DNA of 64,000 nucleotides from Pseudoscleropodium purum (GCA_963969395.1 OZ017796.1:46676243-46740242); one strand, 5' to 3'. Positions 1 through 12,100 are shown, counted from the first letter of the stretch. Numbers and translations are program-made. The notes: generated from the letters alone by a model not told the origin.

Positions 1-940
1 CACATACAAACAAGAAGAATTGTGAGCATGTCCTTGGATGAGACCTGCTTCAATTTGCCAACGACTTCATTGAATCACTAGTGGCCTATTGGCATCCCAA
101 AAGCAAAGGATCAATGCTATTTGTTTCATAGGCAAATTGCGAGGCTCCTTTAGTGGTAGGAACAAATGTTGAGGGACAATCCATGAGACCTTCTAGAAGA
201 CTTTGAGAGCTTCATCAGTAATTGGTGCTGGTTAGATACAAACTACAATGACGAAGGAGGTGCAATGAAAAACAAAATATAGACCAAATGTGTGCCCAAT
301 ACAAGAGAAGGGGCGAATTGGTTGTACCTTCATCAATGATTGAGAAGGAAGAACCATAAAACCAATTCCACAACCATATGAATTTGAGTAGCTCTGATCG
401 GAGGAAAGCAAGTGCTAGAAGGAAATGTAAAGCTTGGGAATGGAGTGATAGCAACAATGATTCAAATTCATGGACACCAAGTAAAAACCCTAATTGACTA
501 GACTATAGACTTGCAAATGAGTTACTAAGAAGTAGACTAGGCGGCTAATGCCAAGGAAAAAGGTGGGGCATTGAGGTTCAAGACAATGTACCCACTAGAT
601 GTATGTCAAACGCCTTCCATTGTAGTGGATTGAAAATCTCTACCTGTATTGAGGAAGTGTGCACAACAAGGGAATCTCAAAGAAGATCTTTAACGTATAC
701 CTAATTAAATTTACATTGATGTGGGCGCCATGGAGCAAGTCTATTGTTTTAAGGTTGACAACATCTAGGTTCAAATCTACTTGTGGGACAAGCTAAAAAT
801 AACCAAAAATTTGAGGCCTACGCTACTATGGCATGAGAAGAATGTAAGGAAAAGGGTGGTGATAAATATAATAGATCAATTTGAAAATGTTGCCTTCTTG
901 CATGACTAGCTTTATGCTATTATTGATTTGGGAAGTCATA
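1..940. other. AT-rich intergenic DNA, no gene seen
   Basis: No reading frame longer than about 80 codons and no recognisable protein family on either strand. The short frames lack domain signatures or splice partners. I see no tandem repeat. It may be very old transposon debris, but nothing here supports a name. Confidence 0.5.
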
Positions 941-1994
941 CACTATCAAAAAAACAATTCTCAAATTATCAAAACACCAACAATTTCTTGTCAATTTGGA
1001 TACTGTAATATCCATTTTCACAAGTTTTTGTTAACTAGAGCCCAAATTAATAAAAAAGAATCTCATTTTTTTGTTAGATAGTGCAATTACCATATGAACA
1101 AAAAATTGTTAATTTTTTGAAATCTTTTAGAATCTTTAGAATTTTTAAAAAATATTTAAGAATCTTTGAAAATCTTTGGGAAACTTTAATATACAATGTA
1201 GATTTAAGAATAAAATAATTATACAATTCGGTGTCTAGAAAAGTCAGCAAACTTCAGGGGCACTTTTCACCTCATAAACCAACTTTTTTTCTTAAAACTT
1301 TCAACTTACAAAAGTTGTAAAATTAAGCCTAATTGCACCTCCAACAAACCGTTTGAGATTTAGATCTTCCAATCAAAAGTTATGGACAAAAATTAGAGAG
1401 AGGTGAAAATGGACATTTTTTTTACATTTTAAAACACCATCTCTGATTTTTGTCCATAACTTTTGATTGAAGGATCAAAATCTTAAATGGATTGCTGGAA
1501 GAGGAATATAGCTTAATTTCACAACTTTTTTTAGTTCAAAGTTTTAAGAAGAAAGTCCATTTACAAGGTGAAAATTGCCTCCAAAGTTTGCTAACTAGAA
1601 GTGATAATAGGGAAAAAATAAAAAAAATAATTAAATAAGTTTTTGTACCTCTTATAATTATATGAAATTACAAATGGTGCAATGGTTTGAACTTTGAACC
1701 TCATCCATGAAGTTCAAGGTTCAAACCTTGGTGGTGGCATTTGCCACATAGGTTGTCCATGTAGCCTATGGGACCATCTACGTGGTGACTGCCACATGAC
1801 AATACCATGAGGACATTTTGGAGTGTCCACGTGGTAGTTTGGAATTGGTTACTTGTATGTGAAAAAAAAAATTCAAAAAAATTTTAATAAAAAAAATATG
1901 ACCGAATTAACAAAAAAATTAACATTTTTTTGTTAAAAATCAATACTTTTGTGTTAAGTTTTATTAATTTGGTCACTGTATTTTTCTACTAGTG
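941..1994. mobile_element. Non-autonomous CACTA (EnSpm/CMC) element
   Basis: The left end reads CACTATCAAAAAAAC and the right end, on the opposite strand, CACTAGTAGAAAAATAC, the canonical CACTA terminal type. Both ends are flanked by the 3-bp direct repeat ATA (938-940 and 1995-1997), the target duplication length of this superfamily. The interior has no transposase frame. It carries an imperfect inverted repeat of about 170 bp per arm (1231-1405 against 1435-1601) that would fold into one long hairpin, so the element is non-autonomous. The call rests on visible termini and TSD plus known family rules. Confidence 0.8.
1231..1601. repeat. Long imperfect inverted repeat inside the CACTA element
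   Basis: The arm at 1231-1405 pairs with 1435-1601 around a spacer of about 30 bases. The innermost paired block contains TCAAAAGTTATGGACAAAAA and its complement. Scattered mismatches suggest an old duplication-inversion. A transcript would form a hairpin long enough to feed a small-RNA pathway, which is inference. Confidence 0.8.
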
Positions 1995-2188
1995 ATAGGA
2001 TGCCAATTAGTGATTGTTTGTATTCTTTGTAGTAGCACTGACAGCTACAAGTTGGTAGGCATGTTGGGCTGTCTTCTATTGTGCTAAAGATTGTAAATTC
2101 AAGTAACAAGAGCATTGATATATAATACTATGTGTAAGGGTCTATGGATGGTCAATTCAAAGCTCAACTTCTATAATCTATGTAGATG

Positions 2189-2919
2189 GGTGATTGCAAG
2201 AAACTTTTGTCCTTTTGGCTCAAAATGGCCTTAATTTTGCAATATTGTGACTTTTGGAATAATTTTTTTTAAATACAATAAAATATGGGTAATTTGTAAA
2301 GCATTTACAATAGTATATATGAGAAATTTCAGACTTAGAAAAATTTATCTCTAAAAGTTATGCACAATAAAAGAGGTCCAGAAAAATGCAAGAAAATAGA
2401 TGCTTTTGAATTTGATTTTTAAAAAATAGTAAAAGATTCAAAAAATTAAGAAAAAATTTAGTTTTCTAATATTTTCTTTGGTTCCATTTGAATAAAAAAA
2501 TCATTACAAAATTTTTTCCCCTCTTCATAGTGCTTGTACAAATAGTGTCTACTTTCAAACCATTTGCTAATGTGCAGTCCTTATACTAGGTTCTTTGCCA
2601 AAAATCTTGTTAGACGTCTTTAGAATGTTAGCCCACCTACATCATGGCAAAACCCTAGCTTCAAAGTCGCATTTTTGGTCCCCAAATAGGACCAAGAACC
2701 GCCAAAACTACCAAGGTAGATATCCAATCGGGTCCACCTTAAAAATAATAAATTACTTTCAAGAAAATTGAAAAAATTACTAAATGTCTAGATCAACAAT
2801 TCACACCTCTCCTCCAAATTTAAGCTAAAACGGACTTAAAACACAAAATTTATGAGGAAAAACATCTCCAAGGAGACCAAAGGGACACACAAAAAGGACA
2901 AGTGTTTTTTGCAATCACC
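2189..2919. mobile_element. TIR-bearing non-autonomous element, family 2, copy 1
   Basis: The ends are inverted: the left starts GGTGATTGCAAGAAAC and the right reads GGTGATTGCAAAAAACAC on the other strand, with matching CTTTTGTCCTT-like sequence beyond. A shorter relative lies at 20133-20523, sharing the termini and an internal block (GACTTTTGGAATAATTTTTT and the CCAAGGTAGA block). There is no coding capacity. No exact target duplication was found around this copy (imperfect AGAT/AGAC), so the superfamily is undecided. Confidence 0.65.
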
Positions 2920-3359
2920 TAGACTAATTTGGAAATTATGGAATACAATGCATCACAATGGAGGAATGCAAAGTCTTTTTTGGGAGATGTAGAATAAGTG
3001 TGGTGGAAGTTAACAATTGCCACTCATTGGACTTCATGGCACCTCCAATTGAAGAGTATATGTGGTAAAGAAGGCATTTTCCACCACGGACTCTTGCATG
3101 CAAGGTAGCATTGGTGTGTAGCGGAGGTTACACAACAATGGGATGGTACTAATGACTTTTGAAGAGGTGAATATGCCTCCGCAATGTTTGCTCTTTGTTG
3201 TGCATTTGCGCTGCAACAATGCTAGAACCACTACCGTTGGATCTAAATGAGCCGTGAATCAGTAGTCCTTTTACAAGCAATTTTGTGGACTCTAGTTGGA
3301 TGACCAAATTCCATGATTTCATATGTAACAATTCACATTATTTCAATCTGGATTTTCAA

Positions 3360-4540
3360 TTAGATGATGATGATGATGTTCAATTATCAATTCTTGACTC
3401 CCTATAGATGAATTTGTATTGGTACTTTTTCATAGGTGATGCTTGTGTGTGAACTAATTACATTCGGAATAAATATGACAATGATAATTGTAATCATGGT
3501 AGGTCCTTTTTTGCTAGTGACTATAGTATTTTCAAAGAACCAAAACCTAGTGGTAGGTGTAGATTCAACCTCCCATTTATTTGTTTTATCTTTTTTATAA
3601 TGATGTCATTTTGTTTGGTAACTAAAATTAATAGATGTGCAATGCAATCATCCTATAAGTAATCTAAGAAGATGAATGGTCAATATGGATGGATAGACAT
3701 TTGTATCACTAAGATGAGAGTGTACTTGATATGCATCATCTTCATGGCGTTACCCACCAATAGAGATTATTGGACCAAGAATCCTATCTATAGGTGCCTT
3801 GTCATTTTGAAAGTTATGAGTTCAATGCACTTTGAAGCATTGTTGGATTGTCTTCATGTGATAGATAACAATTCTTTGCAAAGTGATAGGTCCCATTCCA
3901 ATTACGATAAAATAGAAAAGGTTAGATTCATGGTGGATTACTTTGTCACAAGATATAAAGAATTGTACAACTTCGGTAGGTTTATTGGGGTAAATGAAAT
4001 GATGGTAGCTTATTATAGACATTAAATTGGTTTTGGGAGTAAATAAAAGTCAAGCCTACCAAGCATGGCTTCAAACTCTAAACATCACTATCTATTGGGT
4101 CTTGCTATGTTTATAATGTCATTCCATACTTAGGTAAGAATAGAGAGGTAGATGTAGATCAAAGTGAACATGTAGTTCTTAATCTCATCAAGAAGTTGGA
4201 GTACAACAAGTACGTTGTTGTAGTAGATTACTTCTTTCCATCCCCTTCTCTATTTGGAAAGCACCTAAATCTCGATACATATGTGATGAGAACATTGAAG
4301 AGGCCTTGAGTCCAAGTACCTTTTCTACTCTACAATTTCAAAAAAGGTGAACACCCTTAGTCCATTCTATTTTGGTTCATTCATCAAGATCTCTAGATGG
4401 TTGCTACACCGTTGTTTGACTCTAAGCCTATGATTTTTTTGAGTACCTTTACGGACCTTGTAGCACTTGCACTCCCAACATGCAAGTGCTATGTGAATGG
4501 AATTCATCAAGTTGTTGATACTACCCTCTAGCAATTGGAA
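3360..4540 (+). pseudogene. Decayed piggyBac transposase (DDE_Tnp_1_7-like)
   Basis: An acidic poly-Asp stretch encoded by a GAT repeat near 3363-3378 precedes the conserved region, as in piggyBac proteins. The clearest part is an open frame at 3672-4025 (117 codons) with family hallmarks in order: YW near the start, an MSxxxFEALLDCLHVIDN block, a YDKIEKVRFMVDYF block, then GVNEMMVAYY. Family members have an IDEMM motif with the first catalytic Asp; here that codon (3993-3995, AAT) encodes Asn. Further on, in other frames, lie a KPTKHGFKL-like block (about 4045-4080) and a VVVVDYFF block with the second Asp (4226-4228). Frameshifts and stops separate these pieces, so the gene is dead. Element ends were not located. 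Confidence 0.8.
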
Positions 4541-6229
4541 TATTCATGAGAGGAGCTAGTGGATGTCCTAAGTGAGATTACAGTTGCTAATATCATAGTT
4601 ACAAATAGTGGTATAAAGTTTTTTTCTTCATTTTAGATTTGAGTTTGTAGAATATGTGGATATTGTATAGTAAGCATATGCTAAAGAGACCTAAAAATTA
4701 GGCCTACAAAAGCACTTTTGCTACAAGATTGCGTAATTTTTATTCAACTATGGTATTTTTTTCCCTCACATTGTTCACCTTGTTGGCATGATCCTACAAT
4801 GTTGTACAAATTTTTAGAGTCTCACCACACCTTAACTTGAAAATGCATCAAGAGTAGTTTGAAGCAAAGTGGTTATTGTTAAGCTCATAGATTCATTTTT
4901 ATGTACATGATATCTTGTTATGTAGCCATTCATAGTTGTTGAAAGTGTGCCATGAAGATAGACGTAGTGTAACTAATTTGTACTTCTTTCTACTAGATTG
5001 GTTGATGCCTATTGATTGTTGTTGGTCTCTTAGCACTCAAAGTACTTGTCCAAGTTTGGTAATGTTTATATAGCGCAGAGCTTGGCAAAGTGACACATTT
5101 ATAGTGACCATTATGCGTCCACTTCAATAGGAAGTGACAACAATGGTCTCTAAGACAATAGGTTAGTGGAAAGATTGTAGTTTCTTCCTTCCTAATCTAT
5201 TGTGTTGGATTTGGAATATTGGTGGTGGAAGAATTGGCAATTGGTGCATGGGAAGATTTAGCAATATAGTTTTTTTTGCATTAGTACAAGACTACAAGGA
5301 TTTGTTCCGTTTGTTTTGTTCTTGTCAATGATGTCGTCTTTGGAGCCTTGTTGTGGACGTCCCAACTTTTTACCAAATATTGATCCTATTTTGTGTAATA
5401 CTAAGGTACTATTTTGTTGAATTGTATGAGCAATGATTGCCCCTTGTACTTCTATCATTGTACTTCCAATCAAGCACATCCATAACATTTTAGAGCTTTC
5501 AAAGAGGTTGCTTTTCTTTCTCTAGAGCTCTCATCAATGAAATTCATCTTGATTTTGTAGTGGGTACCAAAGAACTCAAGGTATGAAGTAGGAATGTTAG
5601 TTGGTGTTGCAAAATAGATATGGAGTCAATTTTCAGTGATATGCATGAGGGGAGTGATGAAGGTAATCAAAATTAAGTTTACTTACCATAGCATAACTCT
5701 ATCATGTTGTTCATGTGTTGCACTTGATTAGATTAAGCATAATGTATGGTATTTGATCATTCAATCCAATTTTCTTAGTCAATCAATTTCAGTTAGTCTT
5801 TAGTTCATTTTTTTATAAATATTTTGAAACAAATGAAAAACTAGTTATGTGTAGGTCTAGTCTGTAATAATTAAACATTCAATTTAAGCTTAAGGGATTT
5901 TCACACTAGATACTTTAGTAGTAGTTGCTTGATCTTACTTTAGTTAATTGAACCCTTAATTATCCCTACATGAATACAAAAAGACTAAAAAAATAAAAAT
6001 AAACTCTTAAAAGGGGAAGTTTTCTTGGAGGAATCTTTGCAAAGTTTTGGTTATGTATAAATAGACTATTTTTTACGTCAATTTGATCAAATTGGTTGGA
6101 AAGTAGAGGTTTGTCTTTTGAATGTTTGTATGATTACTTTGAATGAAGGAGAAGTTATTTGAATGAAACATTGCACTAAAAAAACACTCTGTTCATTCTA
6201 GAACATATGGATGTACAAGCATTGAAGGA
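4541..6229. other. Intergenic or transposon-derived DNA, unassigned
   Basis: No convincing gene. A 76-codon minus-strand frame at 5258-5488 has no family signature. The region directly follows the piggyBac remnant and may hold its eroded 3' part and flank, but I could not recognise C-terminal transposase motifs. A direct repeat of about 22 bp (TTCATTCTAGAACATATGGA core) begins at 6192 and 6230. Confidence 0.4.
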
Positions 6230-6440
6230 TTCATTCTAGAACATATGGATGGACTAGTGACTATGGAAATCATCTATATTAGTATCATATGTATAATTGG
6301 AATGAATAAATCCAAAAGCACTTATTGGAAGTCAAACTACTGTAGAAGACTACCCCTTTTCATACAAAACTTGGAAGATAAATAGTTGCATTTTTGTCCT
6401 ATACTAAAAGATTTTTTTAATATTCATTGAACAAAAAATG
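6230..6440 (+). repeat. Dispersed repeat family 3, copy 1
   Basis: About 200 bp shared in order with 23640-23830, 56330-56530, 56650-56800 and, inverted, 52085-52290. Shared blocks include CTATGGAAATCATC, a TCCAAAAGCACT-like block, GGAAGTCAAACTA, an AGAAGACTACCCC-like block and a terminal AAAGATT block. No coding capacity and no clear ends, so it may be part of a longer eroded element. Confidence 0.6.
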
Positions 6441-6679
6441 GCCACAATGTTCGTTTAGGGATTTAGGATGAAAAAAATGGCTAAAAAAAATTGACCCTTT
6501 CATTGCTCCTCCCTTGGATGGAAGGAGGAACGGAGCAACAAGGTTCTTTATATAAAGTTGTAATATTGTACAAAGAGAGACTAGCAAACTATCATTTCTA
6601 TGAGTACCATCATTAATCACTATAATGACAAAAAAAAATCATAGAAGGTGTGGGTGCTTGATTACCCACCCTTGGTAAG

Positions 6680-6956
6680 CATGGTTGTCATAGTGGACGG
6701 ACGTCCGGTTCGCCTGTCCATTAGAGGTCCCACCCGTCCGATACAGTCAACACATAGTTGACTTTCTGATAACGGAAAAATAGGCCACGTGGATGCCATG
6801 TGGATTAAGGAACATGCTAGGCGCGGATGAGATTGTCAGGGTGCGGATGAGGTGACGTGTCATTCCGCAAAATTGCACAAGTTACAAAATTCAAGCCATT
6901 CAGACCGTCCGTCCGTCCGGTCCGATGACCCTAACTTGCCCGTTATGACAACCATG
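6680..6956. mobile_element. hAT-type MITE, 277 bp, with 8-bp target duplication
   Basis: The ends are perfect 13-bp inverted repeats, CATGGTTGTCATA on the left and its complement on the right. The element sits between exact 8-bp direct repeats TTGGTAAG (6672-6679 and 6957-6964), the duplication length of hAT elements. The interior is GC-rich against its AT-rich surroundings and carries repeated GTCCG/CGGAC words near both ends. No coding capacity. Exact TIR and TSD suggest a fairly recent insertion. Confidence 0.85.
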
Positions 6957-6964
6957 TTGGTAAG

Positions 6965-7720
6965 GAAGCAAACATGACCAGGTTCTTAGCTTTTATCTAC
7001 TTTTAATTTAATGGGGTGTTGTGAGTGCGGTCCATTGTGCCTTCTAAGCAATGGATCTTGCTAATGTTTCGTAGTTTAGTAGATGGTCAAAAGAAATGCC
7101 TAGAGACGCGGTGATGTGACTTGCTAATTAGTTGTTGGTTATCAATTGATTGTGGCTTTGGTTGAGAATTTTTAGTCCTACGTACCTCTCTTATGGGGGT
7201 GGTTGTTGACAATCCCCACAATTTCTGCCAATCAGAGTTGGGAATTCCTACCTTCTTCCTAAAACAAACCCCAATTCTCTTCCTAATTGGATTGTTACTA
7301 AGGCTAAGGGTTTTGTTCACTTCTAATGCTACCCGTAGTTCTACTACTAATCCCACATCTTGACCTTAGTTCTACTACCTAGGCTATTATTTCTATTTTA
7401 TGACTCTACCTTCCTACTTCTTTACTATTCTACATACACTAATTGTGATTTAGGGCTAACAAGAGAAGACTAATGTCACTCAAGGCGGAACTTCAAGGGT
7501 TAAGTTAATGATTCATTTCATCACTCCCGGTATTGGAAATGACCTCATCCATGTTTGCCTCCTCATAATCCATAGTCCTCCTTAGTTGATGAAGTGTCCG
7601 TTGATTGAATCCCTTGATTTTATCTTCCCAAGCTATTACTATCTTCTTTCCTTCTTTTTTTTCTTCCCATTGTCTTTCTACACTAGCACTATTCTATCAA
7701 ATACATTCATGGGGGTCTTA
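6965..7720. other. Intergenic, pyrimidine-rich, no gene seen
   Basis: A minus-strand frame of 89 codons (7087-7356) has no recognisable domain or splice context. From about 7380 the plus strand becomes rich in TCTT/CTTCC tracts and leads into the tandem repeats that follow. Confidence 0.4.
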
Positions 7721-7842
7721 CAACTATAGCTTCAAAACTCAAGGGCCCTTAATGGCACCCTTCCCCCCTCTTACGCACCTACAACTATAGATCCGAATAC
7801 CCAAGCTCTTAATGGGGCTCTTCTCCCCTACTTATGCACCTT
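7721..7842 (+). repeat. Two-unit tandem duplication, 61-bp period
   Basis: Two adjacent units each start CAACTATAG (7721 and 7782) and end near a CTTAnGCACCT block. They share a CTTAATGG block and a CTTC/CCCC-rich tract. The units are diverged. Confidence 0.6.
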
Positions 7843-8179
7843 CCTTTGCGTCATCTTAATCTACTTCTAATGGTTATAATGGCCTCCCATAAATTCCTCC
7901 TAAGTCTTATCTAATCTATGGCTAGTAGACTATTCATCTTCTCTACCATTCTCTACCTCATCTTCCCAACCTCTAATCTTCCCAACTTGTAATCTTCCCC
8001 CATTGTTTATAGCGGCCTTGGTGACGGGAGGACCTTGTGGAGGACCGGTTCTATGTGAGGTGGTATGAGAAGGTACCTTTCTTCCCTCTTCTTTTATTTT
8101 TATTTATTTGTCTTTTTTTTTTAGCCCTCTCTCCTTGTTGAATTCTTTTCAAACGAGCCCCTTCTCCTCTTTGTGGAAT

Positions 8180-8465
8180 ACTAGCCTCCTACCCTCAAAA
8201 CGTTGGCCTCTTGCCTCCGTGAGTGTTGAGTTCCTGCCCCAAAATGTTGGCTTTTTTGCCTTTGTAAACACTAGCCTCCTCCCTTTTGGAATATCGGTAT
8301 TCCAGGTTTCAACTAGCCCATCCTCCTTGTGAAACATTGGAGTTCCTACCTTCGTGAATACTAACCTCTTCCCCTCCAAGGTATTGGTGTATTGGGTATT
8401 AATCAATCTGTCCTCCTTGTAGAACGCTGGCTTTTTTGCCTTTGTGAACACTAGCCTCCTGCCCT
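8180..8465. repeat. Diverged tandem repeat, ~90-bp period
   Basis: Units recur at about 8244, 8334 and 8424. Each has a TTGG, TTTTGCC or CTACC block, a GTGAAnACTA block and CCTCCT/CCCTCC. The minus strand keeps a 100-codon frame (8149-8451) whose product repeats a KGRRLVFTK-like and FHKEDGL-like motif. A period of 30 codons can stay open by chance, so no protein is claimed. Confidence 0.65.
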
Positions 8466-8587
8466 GTGAATGATGGGCCCCTCCCCTTCGATTATTGGTG
8501 CGCCAAGTATCAACCCACTTGTCAAAGTTCTTGAGGGAAGCTCTAATTTACTGTACTAGTCTGCTAGCTTACTAGGCCGACCCATTG

Positions 8588-8850
8588 GAGACTCGAGGAG
8601 CTTTGGGCTACTGGTTGGTATATTTGGGGGTCTTGGAGAGCTATAGGATATTGGCTGGTACGCTAAGGGGTCTCAGGGAACTATGGGGTGCTATTTGGTA
8701 TGTTGGGGGGTCTCAGGGAACTATAGGGTGCTTGCTGGTATGTTGGGGGGTCTCAGAGAGCTATGGGATGCTTGCTGGTATGCTAGGGGGCCTCGGGGAG
8801 CTATGAGATATTGTTTGGTATGTTGGGGGTCCTCGGGAAGCTAAATACTA
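8588..8850. repeat. 40-bp minisatellite, about 6.5 copies
   Basis: GGGGTCTCAGGGAACTAT-like units repeat at an exact 40-bp spacing: the TCTCAGGG/CCTCGGG core lies at 8671, 8711, 8751, 8791 and 8831, with a more diverged unit at 8631. The array is G-rich on the plus strand. The frame at 8585-8806 is a by-product of the repeat. Confidence 0.85.
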
Positions 8851-8959
8851 TTGAGGAAGTCTTTGCTTTGGGCTACTTGGATATTTAGAAACTAACAACA
8901 CTACCCTTCCATGGATATTTGAAAGCTAACATAGAGACTCAAATGGCGTCTCTTAAAAC

Positions 8960-9130
8960 ATGCCAAACTTTCTAAGTCCTAAAGTCAAAGCTTTGCCGTC
9001 TTAGTGGGTAAAAGCAAAACATGCCAAACTTTCTACAAACTATGGTCAAAGCTTTACCATCTTCTAAAGGTACAAGAAATGTAACAACTGGTTCTAACTC
9101 TTTAGGTCAAAGCTTTGCCGTTTCCCGGGG
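8960..9130. repeat. Diverged tandem repeat, three units
   Basis: Three units of about 55-65 bp each contain GGTCAAAGCTTTGCC or a close variant (around 8990, 9048 and 9107). The first two also share ATGCCAAACTTTCTA. It follows directly on the minisatellite, giving about 1.4 kb of nearly continuous tandem repeats from 7721. Confidence 0.6.
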
Positions 9131-12100
9131 TACCTACATAGTAAGGGAACGTTAGTTCTAAGACCTAGCATAGACTTTTAAGAAATACCCAAAGCACAAA
9201 ATGATGATTCTGACTCACACACTAAAGGCCCCCCAAAGCGACATCACCAAGGTTTGGTGAGGGGTTGCTTTAGGGTTAGTAAGCAACACACAAGACTCTT
9301 GACTTACTCAAGTTAGCCTCTAAGGTTGCACAAAAGAAGGAAAAGACTTCCCACTTCTCCACAATCTACATATGCCAGATCCAAAGATAAAATAGAAGGG
9401 CCCACATGGACTTTAAAAAGCTCAAGGAAGTGCAACAAGGATCGAGCCAAAAGTGCCCCGGAAACACTATAGAGTTTTCTTGGCCTTAAATGCCAAGACT
9501 TCCAAAATCAATTAGATTCACAGATTCAACAACAAAATGAAGGGGGTGATTTTAGAGAGGGAAATGGAGCCCTTAAATAGGTTTCAAGGGACCAATCCCC
9601 CCCCCCCCCCCCCTAAACTTCTACTAGTAACCTTATCAACTCGAATTTTCATCCTTATCCTCAAAGATTTTCATCCTACTCCTAAACTTTTAACTATCTA
9701 CCACACATTGGACCAACATCCTAACTTTTGGAGATTAACTCCAAATGCCAAATGGATTGTGCTGTTGGCTCCATATCACTATTTTTAATCCATAAATCCC
9801 CTTTTATCCTTGTACTGAGACCAAAAATCCAACAAAAGCTTGGGTGGATTAAAAACCAAGTTGGAGTAAATTTCCAAATCTTGGTGGTTCCCTATTTTGA
9901 GAAAAATAATTAGCCTATGATTTCTAGTAGGTACAATAGAGTAAGGAAAGACTCCTTTTTGACTTCATTTCGACATTGTGCGCTCTTGGAGCGCCGATCA
10001 ACGTCGTAGGGAACCACCACGTGATTAATTCCTGAGGAATCTAACCTCTATTGGAAAGTTGCAAAATTTGGTGGAGTGCATTATTAGTATAATACCAGCT
10101 AGTCTAATTTTTAGTGAGATTTTACCGCACTTGGGTAATTTACATGAAATTCCCGTTGGAAGTTAGAATGGTTGACCACTTGGATGAGATTCTTCTGCAA
10201 GTCAGAAGATGTCGGTAATTTCTATGAGACTTTATAGGGAGTCTCATGGGAGGCTTGTAGGTCCACTTTGTCCCTAGCACACTCGGTTGGTGGAGATCTA
10301 AATTGGCCATCTCTTTGAATTGTCGATGGTGCAGGAATCTTTTGCAAATGAGGGAATCTTGGAAAACTGATTTCGCCGTTAGACTCCTAGCATGGGATTT
10401 ACCCTAGAACACCATTCTTGGCTAGTAGATTCGTCTATGGCTCCATACTTCAATTGTAGCACCTATATACTAACAATTGGGGTTTCTTGGGAATTCATTG
10501 CTACAATGGGGAATTTGAAACCTAACTCTAGGACCCGCCTTATTAGCCTCATTGTGGATACCTTAGACCGACTTAGCCATGAATTGCTACATTCATAGTG
10601 GGATTTAGCCCTTAAAGGGATGTATGATTCAAGCCTACAAAATCAGTTATCTTGTGATTCTCTCACTATTCCCAGGTTGGTTTTGGGGGAGTTCTACATA
10701 TACAATCAAAACTAAACCAAATACTATAATGGGTATGTTACAACCTTACTTTGGTTCTACACTCTTTTTATGGCTTTTTGTATACTTTTATCTATTCTAA
10801 AGTGCGGTTTAAAACAAAAGAAAATCTATGAGTCCTAAGTGATGAATTAGGAGCTCACAGAAGATCATGTATTATAAAAGAAAAAACTAGCAAATTACTC
10901 TAATTTCTAATTTTGTTCTTTTTTTAATGGCTATACTATGGAGCAATGGATCATCGTTGTACTAAGTAGGGCATGGCTTCACACCACAATATAAATTGGA
11001 AAAATGAAATGTCCTTTTGTCAAGTACATGTTTCTAGTTGTCAAACAGATAATGTTCCTTTGTAAAAATTCTAAAACCTAATCTTTCACTAATTCAATTA
11101 CTTTAGACTATGACATTGCTTTTCAAATGAGTTTTACTCAATGATTTTATCACTTGTATTAATGAATTGTTATTCATTTAAGTGCATTTATTTAATGTAA
11201 ATAGAAATAGTTAAACATAATTAATTTTGTCTAGAAAGTACTACATTTCATTTTTTAAATTTTGGACTAGAATTAAGGTAGATATAGTAGAGTGTGGTTT
11301 AGAGTGTCCTATGGAGTTCTACTTTGAAAGTTCATAGAAATTAGATGCGTTATTCATGATTTTCAATTTCTAATATTGAAAAAATATTTTTTTAGAAAAC
11401 TTTGCCTCCAACTACGCAAAATTGCTTAAATAGATGGTTATAGATGCTCCTACTTTATTCCACTTTTGTTCTACTCCCTTCATCCCATAATACTAGTCCT
11501 CCCTTTTTTCCATTTCTCTTGAATACTTGTCTTCTTTAGCAATGTATTTCAAACTTGATTTTAGGATAGAAGATGATTTCTTTTATTTTTGACATTACCT
11601 AATGAAATGAAGCACAAAATGTGTAGTTTATTGGCTACTTTATAGATTAAGAATTATAAAAAATGATTTTTATATAGGCAATTTGAAGTTGATTGGGTCA
11701 AAGACCAAATACATTGAACTTTTTATTGAATTTTATTGAATTCCAAACCATTATTGTGCATATGTAAATACATAAAGAGGACAATGAAAGGTAGTTGCAC
11801 AAAAAGTTTATTCTCTCTATAAAGCCTATGTTTATTTATTTGTGGCACTTTGTATCTATTGCAACCTTTTTCTTATCTTTCCTTGATTGCAATTAATAAT
11901 CATCTTCATTGGTTGTGCATTTGAAAGGAAACATTGCACATTCACTATAGAATCATTTAGTCATAATACGCATAAAAAAATCATTGTCAAATCTTTAATA
12001 CTTTCATTACTACAAAAAAGACTAATATTATGGGATAGAAGGGATATCCATTTTAGTGATCAAAGTGTAGTGCATGACCTATGAAACTTGAGGTTTGGGT

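Noticed and set aside
8149..8451. 100-codon minus-strand frame with repeated KGRRLVFTK-like motif
   Set aside because: It is explained by a ~90-bp tandem repeat whose period is a multiple of three; no start context, splice sites or domain.
8585..8806. 73-codon plus-strand Gly/Leu-rich frame
   Set aside because: By-product of the 40-bp minisatellite.
11474..11500. Stowaway-like terminal sequence
   Set aside because: No inverted partner or TA on the far side found; could be a solo eroded end.
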